Source: Tuctoria greenei
Taxonomy: Eukaryota; Streptophyta; Magnoliopsida; Poales; Poaceae
Assembly: GCA_036927565.1 (NCBI GenBank)
Contig: JAYESD010000002.1
Coordinates: 81,591,735 to 81,655,734 of the forward strand
Length of the DNA: 64,000 nt
Direction of reading: 5' to 3'
Under the pieces are notes generated by a model. It was not told the origin of the DNA. It saw only the letters and a program-made list of their open reading frames with translations, and ran no database searches. The position numbers and the translations under genes are program-made. This document shows, in pieces, positions 54,964 through 64,000 of the stretch. Numbering within the stretch: the stretch's first letter is position 1; the number at the start of each line of letters is the position of its first letter.

Positions 54964-55084
54964 GAGCCCACTCCAACAGAATCAGTTGGAGTCTGTAGGA
55001 CATAGGGAGATAGGAGAATCTGAGTCGGTTACAAAAGTAACCAACTCCTAATTACTGTGGTCAATCTCTAATTATGTTCTAACA
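54964..55084 (-). repeat. copia 5' LTR (right copy), second part
   Basis: It continues the LTR after element C with GAGCCCACTCCAACAG and ends TTCTAACA, directly before TSD CCCTG. It matches 2028-2147 of the left LTR. Confidence 0.87.
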
Positions 55085-55441
55085 CCCTGTCCATAAATCC
55101 GAGAAGTATGTCTTGCTTATTTTTCTGTATGTCATAAAACATATTTATTTTTTGCTAGCTTAAAGTTGTTTTCTCGATAGTTCCATATGTGAGAGTTGAT
55201 AGGGACATACACATAGAGGGAGGGGTGACAGCTGATCACATGGACCATTGAGTGAGGACAGTGTTCTGAAACAGAGAAGTGAGTGCGCAGTGTAGCATGT
55301 ATCTGTCTGGGCCCTTCCCTTTGGCAGGAGAGCCTCAAGCCCTCAAGTTTGTTCTTTTTCTCTGAGGTTCTTCTGTCTAAAATAATGATCAATATTCTTT
55401 TAAAGTTACCGGTTAGTATTTTTATTCGATATGTTATCTTC

Positions 55442-55546
55442 TACTACCTTTATTCCATATTACTTATTGTTTAGAATAAAAAATTTAATTCAAAGTGAAC
55501 TAAAATTATTGTCTTAAACGACAAGTAATATGAAATGGAGAGAGTA
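55442..55546. mobile_element. Stowaway-like MITE
   Basis: The left arm TATTCCATATTACTTATTGTTTA and the right arm TAAACGACAAGTAATATGAAAT (each given in part) are inverted copies. The termini TACTACCTTTATTCC and GGAGAGAGTA are flanked by TA. The sequence is typical of grass Stowaway elements. It lies about 0.7 kb upstream of the CKX start codon. Confidence 0.7.
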
Positions 55547-56070
55547 ACAAATACTACTAGTTATTATTTTATTAATTTTAGAAAAAATAGTGGTAGACTA
55601 GTAATAATTTTCCAGTGGAGGGTTGATGAATCTCAGCGGAGGAACGGCCTGCTCCGCAACATAGTGAGCGCCTGGACACCATTGACGACGCTGACATGAT
55701 AACTACCCCCCATGAAAAAAAATGCAAAATAGTAAATTAATTTATTTCAAATTACCTTCAAAATACTAGTCAGAGACCGTAAAGTCCCCATGTATATTGT
55801 GCCGATTTGTTTCAGCTGCTTGCCTGCTTCCGTTGCTGAGAGAGAGGGAGAAGGGAAGCCTGTTTCGGGCTATGTGACAGTTCTGGTTTTCTTTGTGTTC
55901 CCTTTTATCTCCCCTCCTCATGAAACCCCTTTCAAAACCTCAAATGACCTCCTCATCTGCTGATCGGTGAGTGCCTTCTCCTGCTCCCCCTGCCCGTCTT
56001 TTCTTCATCCCCTCACCATTGCCCTTTACCTGTAAGACGAGAACTACAACTAACACTACATTTCTTTGCT

Positions 56071-56084
56071 CGATTCCTGTAGTG
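56071..56084. repeat. orphan CACTA-type terminus
   Basis: CGATTCCTGTAGTG is identical to the right terminal repeat of the miniature CACTA element at 1199-1357. I find no matching left terminus CACTACAGGAATCG upstream, so this may be a truncated relic or chance. It lies about 160 bp before the CKX start. Confidence 0.4.
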
Positions 56085-56242
56085 CAACAGCATAAGTGCC
56101 ACACCAAGAGCATAAGTGCCCTTTGCTCTGATCGCTTCTTCCGACCGCCATCTCAACCTTACACATTGTGGTGGTGACACACCAAGATAACACACACACG
56201 TCTCTGCTTTTATGATCCTCAGCTCCGAGAATTTCTCACGTC

Positions 56243-59200
56243 ATGGAGATTGCCATGGTCTGCGCAAGAGTTAGCCTCCTCATCCTCATCATGTCCCTCT
56301 GCTCTCCGTACAAGTTCATACAGAGTCCAATGGACTTCGGCCCCTTGAACCTTCTCCCCGCCACCACCACGGCATCCAGTGATTTCGGTAGGATCATCTT
56401 CCAACTTCCATCTGCAGTGCTGAAGCACCAATCCTCCAGGGATATCTCTCTTCTTCTTAGGTTCCTCTCCGGCTCATCTCTAAGCAAGGTGACAGTGGCA
56501 GCCAGGGGAGCAGGTCACTCCATTCATGGCCAGGCCCAGGCTCTCGATGGCATTGTGGTGGAGATGTGCTCTTTGCCTTCTGAGATAGAGTTCTACAAGG
56601 GAGGAGAAGGAGATATATCATACGCTGATGTGAGTGGTGGGGTTATGTGGATAGAGCTCCTGGAGCAGAGCTTCAAACTGGGGCTTGCTCCAAGGTCTTG
56701 GATTGACTACCTATACCTCACTGTTGGTGGAACTCTGTCCAATGCTGGCATCAGCGGGCAGACATTCAAGCATGGGCCTCAAATTAGCAATGTTCTACAG
56801 CTGGAGGTAGTCACAGGTGAGATATATGCATGACGAGAAGGAAACGAAAACATAAGATCTTATGCTGCCTTTTTGGCTCCTTTCTTTGCCTACCTCTTTT
56901 AACTGATGGGAAGTAGATTTTCTGTTACTCTTTGTATAACAGGCCGAGGGGAAATTGTGACATGCTCGCTCAGCAAGGATGCGGATTTATTCAATGCAGT
57001 CTTGGGAGGCCTTGGCCAGTTTGGCATCATTACTAGGGCAAGGATTCTGCTGCAGGAAGCTCCACAGAAAGTATGCTGCTTTGTTAAAATCCTGCACATC
57101 TTTATATAATACTAGTATTGTCATTGCTTCGGACGCTTGCACATGGTCAACTATTTTTTTTTAACTAAATTCAGGTGAAGTGGCTGAGAGCCTTCTATGA
57201 TGATTTCAACACCTTCACCAGTGACCAGGAGTTGCTGGTATCAATGCCGGATTTGGTGGACTATGTGGAAGGTTTCATTGTCTTGAATGAACAATCCCTT
57301 CACAGCTCTTCCGTTGCCTTCCCTGCCGATGTGGACTTCAGGCCAGATTTTGGCACCAAGAGCAGCCCTAAGATTTTCTACTGCATAGAGTTCGCAGTTC
57401 ATGATTACCAGCACAAGAACACCAACGTGGAACAGGTAAGGTACATGTCCTCCTGTCTTTCATTTTTGGGCTTGTCAACAATCTGTCCAAAAATTATGAG
57501 CATAAGTGATACCTAATAGAAATTTGTTTCAAGGTTGTGGAGGTTATCGCAATGCAGATGAGCCACATGGTGTCCCAGTTGTACTGTGTGGAAGTATCCT
57601 ACTTTGATTTCCTCAATCGGGTCAGGATGGAAGAGATGAGCTTGAGGCGTCTCGGGATGTGGGAGGTACACCACCCATGGCTTAACATGTTTGTGCCAAA
57701 GGCTGGGATCCGTTCCTTCAGGGACCTGCTCATGGATAATGTCTCACCAGATAACTTCGAGGGTCTCATCCTCATCTACCCCCTTCTCAGGGACAAGTAA
57801 GCATCACTCCTAATGCCACAAAAATAGACTAGGTGAAGATGTGTCCTAAGGCACAGCAATCGCAGATGCATATTATTTGTGGAAATATTATCTATTACTT
57901 CCTCTGTTTGTTTTTATTTGTTACCAGCTATTTTATTTTTAAACTAACATGTGACAAATACAAAGAAACAGAAGAAGTAATTGAGCCCTCTTTTGTAATC
58001 GCTTTCATTAGTTTTTTTTTTTTCTCGAACACGCCTTCTATTAGCTTCAAAGAAGTTCAGATCGATAGGCATTTCTTTGCACAGTCCACAAGTTGATTGT
58101 TGCATGACAAATGAAAGATCGTATCATGTTTGTGTGGGTCCGTGAAATAGAACGTCTGTCGTCAGCATTGTATGATTCAATCAAAACAACAGCTTAGCTC
58201 AGTCGGTGACATTTTTATATCGGTAATCCTAAATACCAGTTGCCTGAAGCCTCACGCAATGCCCGCCTCACTCCCGTAAGGACGGTGTGAATTTTTTAAT
58301 TTTTAATTGTTGATACTTTTGTAAGGATTATGTTATTTGTAATAGTTAAATAAAATATTTTTTTTGTGATTGATAGACCATAGATAGTCAAATAAAATAG
58401 TATTAGTGAGTTAATAGCAGTAATTAGTTGTCAATGACAGTAGTTAGTAGTTAATAACTCATTGCTTGATTTTTTTCTTAAATTTCAGTCACCTGAAATT
58501 TAGACACATCTTTTTTATATTTAGTGAAACCTTGAACAATTTTCAGTAGAACAGTGAGGTATTTTGCTTGTTACTAGAATTTCGAGTTGGCTTCAATGAA
58601 GAGGAACTTTTGCATTCTGCAGTATTGTTTATTTGGATAAGGTAGCTTATTCGAACTCATGGTAATTAAGTACTTGTGTCCAGGTCAAGCATCAGCATCT
58701 AATATTTGACTAGGCATAAACATTTGCAATGTGTAATGTTACATTCCTAAAGCACAAAACCATGTGTGGTACTCCATCCCCAAATGTTTTAGTTCTCCTA
58801 ACATCAAACATTGGGGATCAACGGAGTATAAAACAAAACGTTTTACAGTTCATTCAAAAAATAAAAAACGATTCAATGGACCCCAGCAATTTTAATTTGT
58901 TCATACTCCCAATCAATTGAAACAAGTTTACATGAGAAGGGGGTTCAAACATGCTTGAAAACATCCTAATGTCAAGTCTGAGCTGATTGAGCTTTAAGAA
59001 AAGATCCCTGATCCATGTTTGTGGTACTCAAGAATGCCAGCTATACAAGTTCCTACTTTTGTTAAGGATTGTGATTCTTGGGTACCTGGTGAGGCACTAC
59101 GGTTTAATCGTTGCTTTCTTCATCCTTCCGACAGGTGGGATACAAACACATCGGTGGTGCTACCGGATGCCGGGTCCACCGACCGGGTAATGTATGTGGT

Positions 59201-59483
59201 TGGCATCCTCCGGTCTGCAAACCCTGACGACGATGGTTGCTCCCACCACTGCCTCTAGGAGCTTCTCCGCCGTCACCGTCACATAGCCGATACCGCCGGA
59301 GCACTCGTCGGCGCGAAACAGTACTTGGCTCATCATCCCAGTCCGTCTGGCTGGCACCAGCACTTCGGCCGGCGTTGGGAGCGGTTTGCGGAGAGCAAAA
59401 CCCGGTTCGACCCGCGACGTATCCTGGGCCCAGGCCAAGGTATATTCCCCAGGAGGAGCAGTTTTGAGGCCTCGGTCGTTTGA
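56243..59483 (+). CDS. CKX: cytokinin oxidase/dehydrogenase, premature TAG in last exon
   Basis: CKX degrades cytokinins by oxidative side-chain cleavage using covalently bound FAD, usually in the apoplast or secretory path. Five exons with GT-AG borders keep frame: 56243-56816, 56943-57070, 57175-57435, 57534-57796, 59135-59483. Residues 8-20 are hydrophobic (secretion signal). RGAGHSIHGQ has the FAD-linking His 92. WIDYLYLTVGGTLSNAGISG carries the substrate-site Asp 155. QTFKHGPQISNVLQLEVVTG and GGLGQFGIITRARI are FAD-domain motifs. TAG at 59256-59258 (CL-stop-ELLRRH) ends the protein at 449 of 524 codons. The lost tail includes GAKQYLAHHPS and LGPGQGIFP, needed for the fold. It may be a pseudogene, a null allele or a sequence error. 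Confidence 0.93.
57896..57979. mobile_element. Stowaway MITE in CKX intron 4
   Basis: About 84 bp: TACTTCCTCTGTTTGTTTTT at the left and CAAAGAAACAGAAGAAGTA at the right are inverted copies. The TA dinucleotide borders (57896-57897, 57978-57979) fit Stowaway insertion. Confidence 0.75.
58770..58828. mobile_element. short Stowaway-like hairpin in CKX intron 4
   Basis: 59 bp: TACTCCATCCCCAAATGTTT is inverted as AACATTGGGGATCAACGGAG, then TA. It resembles the short MITEs beginning TACTCC common in grasses. Confidence 0.6.
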
Positions 59484-61801
59484 TCATCACGGAGGGCACT
59501 TCGAGAGGACCCGGCGCATGGATAGCACGGGAAATTTTGGAACTTTGTACAGACTGATGAAGCACAGCTCTACTACTCTAGGGATAGATATAGGGATTCT
59601 ATTAGATCACTGTATTCCTTGTTTGATGTGGCCATTAGTAGCAATTTTTATTACTGTTCCCTCTCTTGTTTTCACGGCTGAGAAACTCGTTACACGTGGT
59701 CCTTGAGACACCACTTTGCTGCCCATATTTTTGCCACGCAGGTCATGTTTTAACCCCAATTTAGAACACCTTGACTTTAGCAGAAGGAATGAAGCATCGA
59801 ACTGTCAAACACGATCAACCTTTTCCAGACAATCCAGGCCCGATCAACACGTAGCACTCCCACAATAGAAAAACAGGGCCCAAATTCTTCTCCCTACGAA
59901 GCCTACAAATCATCCTAGTACCAACTAAAAAATCAGCCTCTTTGCACTGTCCAAGCTGAAATCAATGTCATCTTCCTTTAGTTTAACCTAATTTAACTGT
60001 AGCCTTTTGCTGGGCTACGATGCGTTGGGCGTTGCTAGATTTGCATGGATTTCGAAAGTGATGCGAGATCCGTAAAGCCAGGGGAGGATGGAAAGCTCAA
60101 ACTGCGATGCTGTTGGCGCAGCTGTTTTCGAAGTGGGAACAGACAGCAGCAGCAAGAGGAAGGGTCCCCACCCTCAAGCAGGACAGTGCAAAAAGGTACA
60201 GGGTGCCAGGCGAAGATGGAAAGCGGCAGCGAACGGCAGGCATGCGAGATGCTCTTGAGATTTGAGGCCGTACCTTGCAAGATCTCTTGTCTTGTTTCCT
60301 TGCAGAAAGAAATATATTCTGCGTGTGCTCTGCGAGGGTGGGAGAGGAGGCTGGCAATGTTGATCGGCGCTCCGTGGATTCTGCACGCCACAGTGCGTCG
60401 TCAGAGCATCTCTAGAAATGAACTCACAAACTTAATTATTGAGGTTTAGTAGTAAAAAACATTTATAGTAAATATAATCACACTATCACAAGGGAGGCAG
60501 CGACTGCTGTGCAAGCAAGCCTCCAGTGCAAGCCTGCAAGCAGATGTTTTGGGCCATCTTATTACCATCCAATGGTGTCTTCGTTTTTTGCACATTAGTC
60601 CTTCCACCTCAGTCCACAAAATATGCAAAAAGGACTCTGGAAGTCGAAAACAGCTGAGCTGTATGTGGGAGTACCGATCCAACGTCCCAGCACGCGCACG
60701 CGCTCGCGGCTGCCTCCGCACTTGCGGCTGCCGCCGCTCGTCGTTCACGAATATGGCGATGCAGCATGCGCACGCGCGGGGCCCCAACAACCCTCGATTC
60801 CAGGACATCGGACTTGAGCAACCCCTGCTGCGAACCGGTCCTCAGCGACGATTCCAAGTGCCTCCCGCTGCGAGAGCACCACCGTATTCACCACCCGTCT
60901 CCCGTCCTCGCTATGCCCGGCGCACTCCGGCAGCGCCCCAAGCTTGGTTTTGTGGCGCATAGTTTACGCCGGCGACGATCTTGATGAACAGGCAGTTGCA
61001 TTTGGGGGCAGTGATGCATTGGCGCTTGCAAGGTGTTCGACCTATTTATTCAGTCGGGCTAATGTTTAGTGTAGCACACAAAATGACTTTTCATTACTTG
61101 TCTTTGCAATGTGAAGTGTTGAATGGTAGTACTGTTGATAGAGTGTTAAATCTCTTGAATTGCAGCTAAAACGACTGTTTGTATATGGCATCTAAAATAT
61201 TTCAACATTAACTGCTCCAAGTACTACCGTGAACAATGACAGAAAATTCTTCATTGTCACATATGACGTCTTCATTTAGTTCCCATGTTTTAGGCATAAT
61301 TCCTTCTTGCTTCCACTTTTTTTCATAAACTAATTTCTAACAGGCGGGTTGACACGAATCAAACCAGAGCTAAATGAAGAACACAAGCATTACTGGAACA
61401 CAGCTTGTCTATATGTCGTACATGTAGCAGAACAACTTCTCTGTTTAGCCATAACCTGTGCTGGAACAACTACATGGTAGTAATATTGATGGAGTGTTAA
61501 ATATCATGAATTTCAACAAAAACTATGTGCGTGCCAGCTGTTTTTTTATGTGTGTAATGCAGCAGCAGCAGAGTATATGATGTACTCAACAATTTAGTAG
61601 CTGAAACTGTACAAAAACTGAGTACAGTAACCACCATCAAAGCATGAAAGTGAGTACATTGAGTGATAAAAAACTTTTTTCAGGCCAATCATGAAGCAGT
61701 ACATATCACAATTCAATAGCTAAAATGAAATGCAAACTTTGTTCTTTTACATTGTTCATTAGACCTGTACACTATCTTTTTTCGGGCACTTACGACTATC
61801 A
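59484..61801. other. host intergenic DNA, no gene recognised
   Basis: This stretch is 2.3 kb. Open frames at 60045-60449 and 60549-60962 on the plus strand exist but have Arg/Gln-rich, low-information sequence, no recognisable domain and no conserved neighbours. AGAGCATCTCTAG at 60401 is a motif often seen near grass MITEs, but I cannot define ends. GC-rich patch at 60690-60960. Confidence 0.5.
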
Positions 61802-61904
61802 CACTACAAGAATTCCGCCCTGTTGCAACGATTGTACTGCAACTAATACTAAACTGTTGCAACGATTGTACTGTAACCAATACTAAATCGTTGCAGTAAG
61901 CTTG

Positions 61905-62900
61905 GTCTTTTGCCACGATTCACTAGTTCGTGGCATTAGCATCTATCGCCATGGAACACGATCGTTGCATTAGGATCTGTTGCCACGATTCACTAGTTCG
62001 TGGCATTAGGATCTATCGCCACGAATCTGTTGCCACAATTCACTAGTTGTGGCATTAGCATCTATCGCCACGGAACACGATCGTTGCATTAGGATCTGTT
62101 AACACGATTCACTAGTTCTTGGCATTAGGATCCATCACCACGAATCTGTTGCCATGATTCACTAGTTCGTGACATTAGCATCTATCGCAACGGAACACGA
62201 TTGTTGCATTAGGATCTGTTGCCACGATTCACTAGTTCGTGACATTAGGATCTATCGCCACAAATCTGTTGCCACGATTCACTAGTTCGTGGCATTAGCA
62301 TCTATCACCACGGAACACGATCGTTGCACTAGGATCTGTTGCCACGATTCTCTAGTTCGTGGTATTAGGATCTATCGCCACGAATCTGTTGCCATGATTC
62401 ACTAGTTCGTGGCATTAGCATCTATCGCCACGGAACACGATCGTTGCACTAGGGTCTGTTGTCACGATTCACTAGTTCGTGGCATTAGGATCTATCGCCA
62501 CGAATCTGTTGCCACGATTCACTAATTCGTGGCATTAGCATCTATCGCCACGGAACCAGATCGTTGCATTAGAATCTGTTGCCACGATTCACTAGTTCGT
62601 GGCATTAACATCTAGCACCACAGAACCCGATCGTTGCATTAGGATCTGTTGCTACAATTCAATTGTTCGTGGCGTTAGCATCTATCACCACGGAACCCGA
62701 TCGTTGCATTAGAATCTGTTGCCACGATTCATCAGTTCGTGACATTAGCATCTATCGCCACGAAACACAAACGTTGCATTAGGAACTTATGCCACGATTC
62801 ACATGTTCATGGCGATAGGATCTATCACCACGAAATACAATCGTTGTATTAGGATCCGTTGCCACGGAATACCGGTTAGTGGCGTTAAGATCTATCGCCA
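61905..62900. repeat. subterminal repeat array of CACTA element G
   Basis: Units are built on CCACGATTCACTAGTTCGTGG, an inverted repeat (CCACGA/TCGTGG) around the palindrome ACTAGT, followed by CATTAGCATCTATCGCCACGG. Spacing alternates about 50 and 70 bp between 61981 and 62580 (a 120-bp higher-order unit), then becomes about 70 bp throughout to 62861. Such arrays are binding sites for the element's own DNA-binding protein in En/Spm. That role is inferred here. Confidence 0.85.
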
Positions 62901-62953
62901 TGGAACACAAACGTTGCATTACATAGTTCACGTACAGCTAGCTCACACAATAC

Positions 62954-64000
62954 CTATATAAAAAAATCATCATCTTCGTTGTCTTCCCCCAATATTGGAG
63001 GTACAATACCATCATTGATATATGTATCATCATCATCGTCGTAGTCGTCGTCGTCGTCGTCATCGTCATCTTCATTTGAAAGTGCGGAAGCATCACCGGT
63101 TGCTCCGTCAATGTCATTCCTATCCCATGCGGTCATATCCTCATTTATATCAGTAAGTCGTCGATCATCAAATAATGTCTCAGCCTCCATCGTCTCAGTG
63201 ACATTATTTTCACTGTCTCCAGGGTGCATGGCAAAAAGGTTTCGTAGCTTTGTTGTAACAAGTGTAGCCCATTTATGTTGCTTCACACTTCTAACGTAAA
63301 AAACTTGTTCTGCTTGGGTGGCTAGAATGTAAGGCTCATACTTAAATTGAGAAATAGTAGTGTCAACATCTATCATTCCGTATCGATCCATTTTGTAGCC
63401 TCTACTTTGGCTCTGACCGAAACGAGGCCGATCAAACCATTCACATTCAAATAACAGAACCTCTTGATTTTTTTCAAAATCAACAGAAATCATTTTCTTG
63501 ATTACTCCATACCACTCATGATCACCATCTCGAACAACAACACCACTGTTTTTCGTCTGTAAATCTTTTTCCACCTCTGCTGTTCGAAAGAAGAAGCCAT
63601 TTATGAATGATTGACTAAAAAAACGTGCCCGACGATCAGATCCTCTAGATAATGCATACAAATAATTGGTTACTTTGCCTTCTTTGTGTAATGTCGTAAT
63701 TTGTACACATTAATTAGTATAAAAGGGGTCATCGATAAACCAACTTCAGAACAGATATTTCTTTCATATTTCATCAAAGTAAAAACTTGCATGTACTTAC
63801 TCGTTTCTGAAACCAATAAACAAACTCATCTCTATGGCATTTTTCAACATCACGAGAATGAATCTTTTTCAGCTCTTCAAGATGCTCACTGAAAAGGTAC
63901 AAAATTAAATTAGCCATCTACAATAAGCATGATCCAATATAGTATAGAACATCTGAGTGTTATATGTACTTGATCCATGGAGCGGCCTCTTCAACATTAG
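62954..64000 (-). CDS. CACTA transposase 3' exons (TNP2-like, DUF4216 domain), partial
   Basis: Last exon from about 63690 to the stop at 62954: VTNYLYALSRGSDRRARFF, NSGVVVRDGDHEWYGVIKKM, VLLFECEWFDRPRFGQ, YKMDRYGMIDVD and YILATQAEQVFYVRS are the DUF4216 pattern found C-terminal in plant CACTA TNP2-type transposases. The tail is a long Asp run (codons at 63020-63075) and FF. Upstream exons are 63888-63800 (EHLEELKKIHSRDVEKCHRD, FVYWFQKR) and 64000-63970 (NVEEAAPWI), with GT-AG borders that join in phase (ATC AA/T). The acceptor of the last exon is not clear. The catalytic TNP2 core would lie beyond the window. It would cut element G's ends for transposition. Confidence 0.82.

Larger units (their letters stand above)
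1448..55084 (-). mobile_element. Ty1/copia LTR retrotransposon, outer shell of the nest
   Basis: This is the oldest insertion in the window. Both outer ends are bounded by the 5-bp duplication CCCTG (1443-1447 and 55085-55089). Left and right LTRs are about 700 bp each and end TG...CA. The right LTR is preceded on its inner side by a primer-binding site for initiator methionine tRNA. On the minus strand the domain order is gag, protease, integrase, reverse transcriptase, RNase H, which is the copia order. Later insertions at 5449-23629 and 27211-54963 stretch a roughly 7.7-kb element to 53.6 kb. The coding regions are heavily mutated, so it is dead. Confidence 0.9.
55090..56242 (+). other. 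host DNA between nest and CKX gene (putative promoter region)
   Basis: No coding region. It holds a Stowaway-type MITE and a 14-bp CACTA terminus (listed separately). A near-duplicate AGCATAAGTGCC occurs at 56090 and 56109. No TATA box could be assigned with confidence. It presumably contains the CKX promoter and 5' UTR. Confidence 0.5.
61802..64000 (-). mobile_element. element G: CACTA transposon, truncated by window edge
   Basis: The left terminus is CACTACAAGAATTCCGCC, a standard CACTA-superfamily end. It is preceded by TCA (61799-61801), the expected 3-bp duplication whose partner lies outside the window. Behind the terminus come about 1.1 kb of subterminal repeats, then transposase exons on the minus strand that continue past 64000. 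It is potentially autonomous, but only one end is visible. Confidence 0.85.

Noticed and set aside
58184..58330. possible tRNA-derived SINE (TTAGCTCAGTCGGTGAC resembles a box A)
   Set aside because: No box B and no clear ends or TSD could be found, so it is not listed as a feature.
60045..60962. plus-strand open frames after CKX as a novel gene
   Set aside because: Arg-rich, short, overlapping frames on both strands, no splice or domain support. Likely chance in GC-rich DNA.
61905..62900. CRISPR-like regular repeats
   Set aside because: The spacers are themselves repeated and the array lies directly behind a CACTA terminus, so these are transposon subterminal repeats in plant DNA.

Overview
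The window is nuclear DNA from a flowering plant, almost certainly a grass. The evidence is a five-exon cytokinin oxidase/dehydrogenase gene with a GC-rich last exon, Stowaway-type MITEs, CACTA transposons, and long Tat-lineage Ty3/gypsy elements with antisense genes. No bacterial, organellar or CRISPR feature is present.

Layout. Bases 1-1447 are non-coding host DNA with two MITEs. One old Ty1/copia element (1448-55084, minus strand, TSD CCCTG on both sides) has been expanded to 53.6 kb by nested insertions. In its coding region sits element A (5449-23629, TSD GCTTC), a non-autonomous gypsy. A's left LTR is split by element B (5608-20232, TSD CCCTA), a plus-strand Tat-type gypsy. B's antisense gene is split by a solo LTR (15759-17624). 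In the copia right LTR sits element C (27211-54963), a minus-strand Tat-type gypsy. C's 3' LTR is split by element D (27607-42040), a CRM/chromovirus-like gypsy. D's 3' LTR is split by a CACTA DNA transposon E (28272-35173, TSD CCA). E is in turn hit by a second solo LTR of the same family as the one in B, in opposite orientation (32772-34413, TSD CTCTG). Most junctions were fixed by target-site duplications or by comparison with an uninterrupted LTR copy in the window.

Host DNA resumes at 55085. The cytokinin oxidase/dehydrogenase gene (56243-59483, plus) starts 1.16 kb beyond the nest and carries an in-frame TAG in its last exon. From 61802 to the window edge lies the end of another CACTA transposon, with a subterminal repeat array and the 3' exons of its transposase on the minus strand.

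How the parts relate. All retroelement gag-pol genes are broken by nonsense codons, frameshifts or lost catalytic residues, so nothing here looks able to transpose alone. Three things stand out. CACTA element E carries intron-containing pieces of a SUMO-conjugating E2 gene and of an Argonaute gene. B and C share a long antisense gene (Transposase_28-type domain, RKRKL motif, coiled coil) with a splice donor at the same place. Element A shares LTR ends, polypurine region and an internal repeated motif with C, as expected of a parasite of C-like elements.
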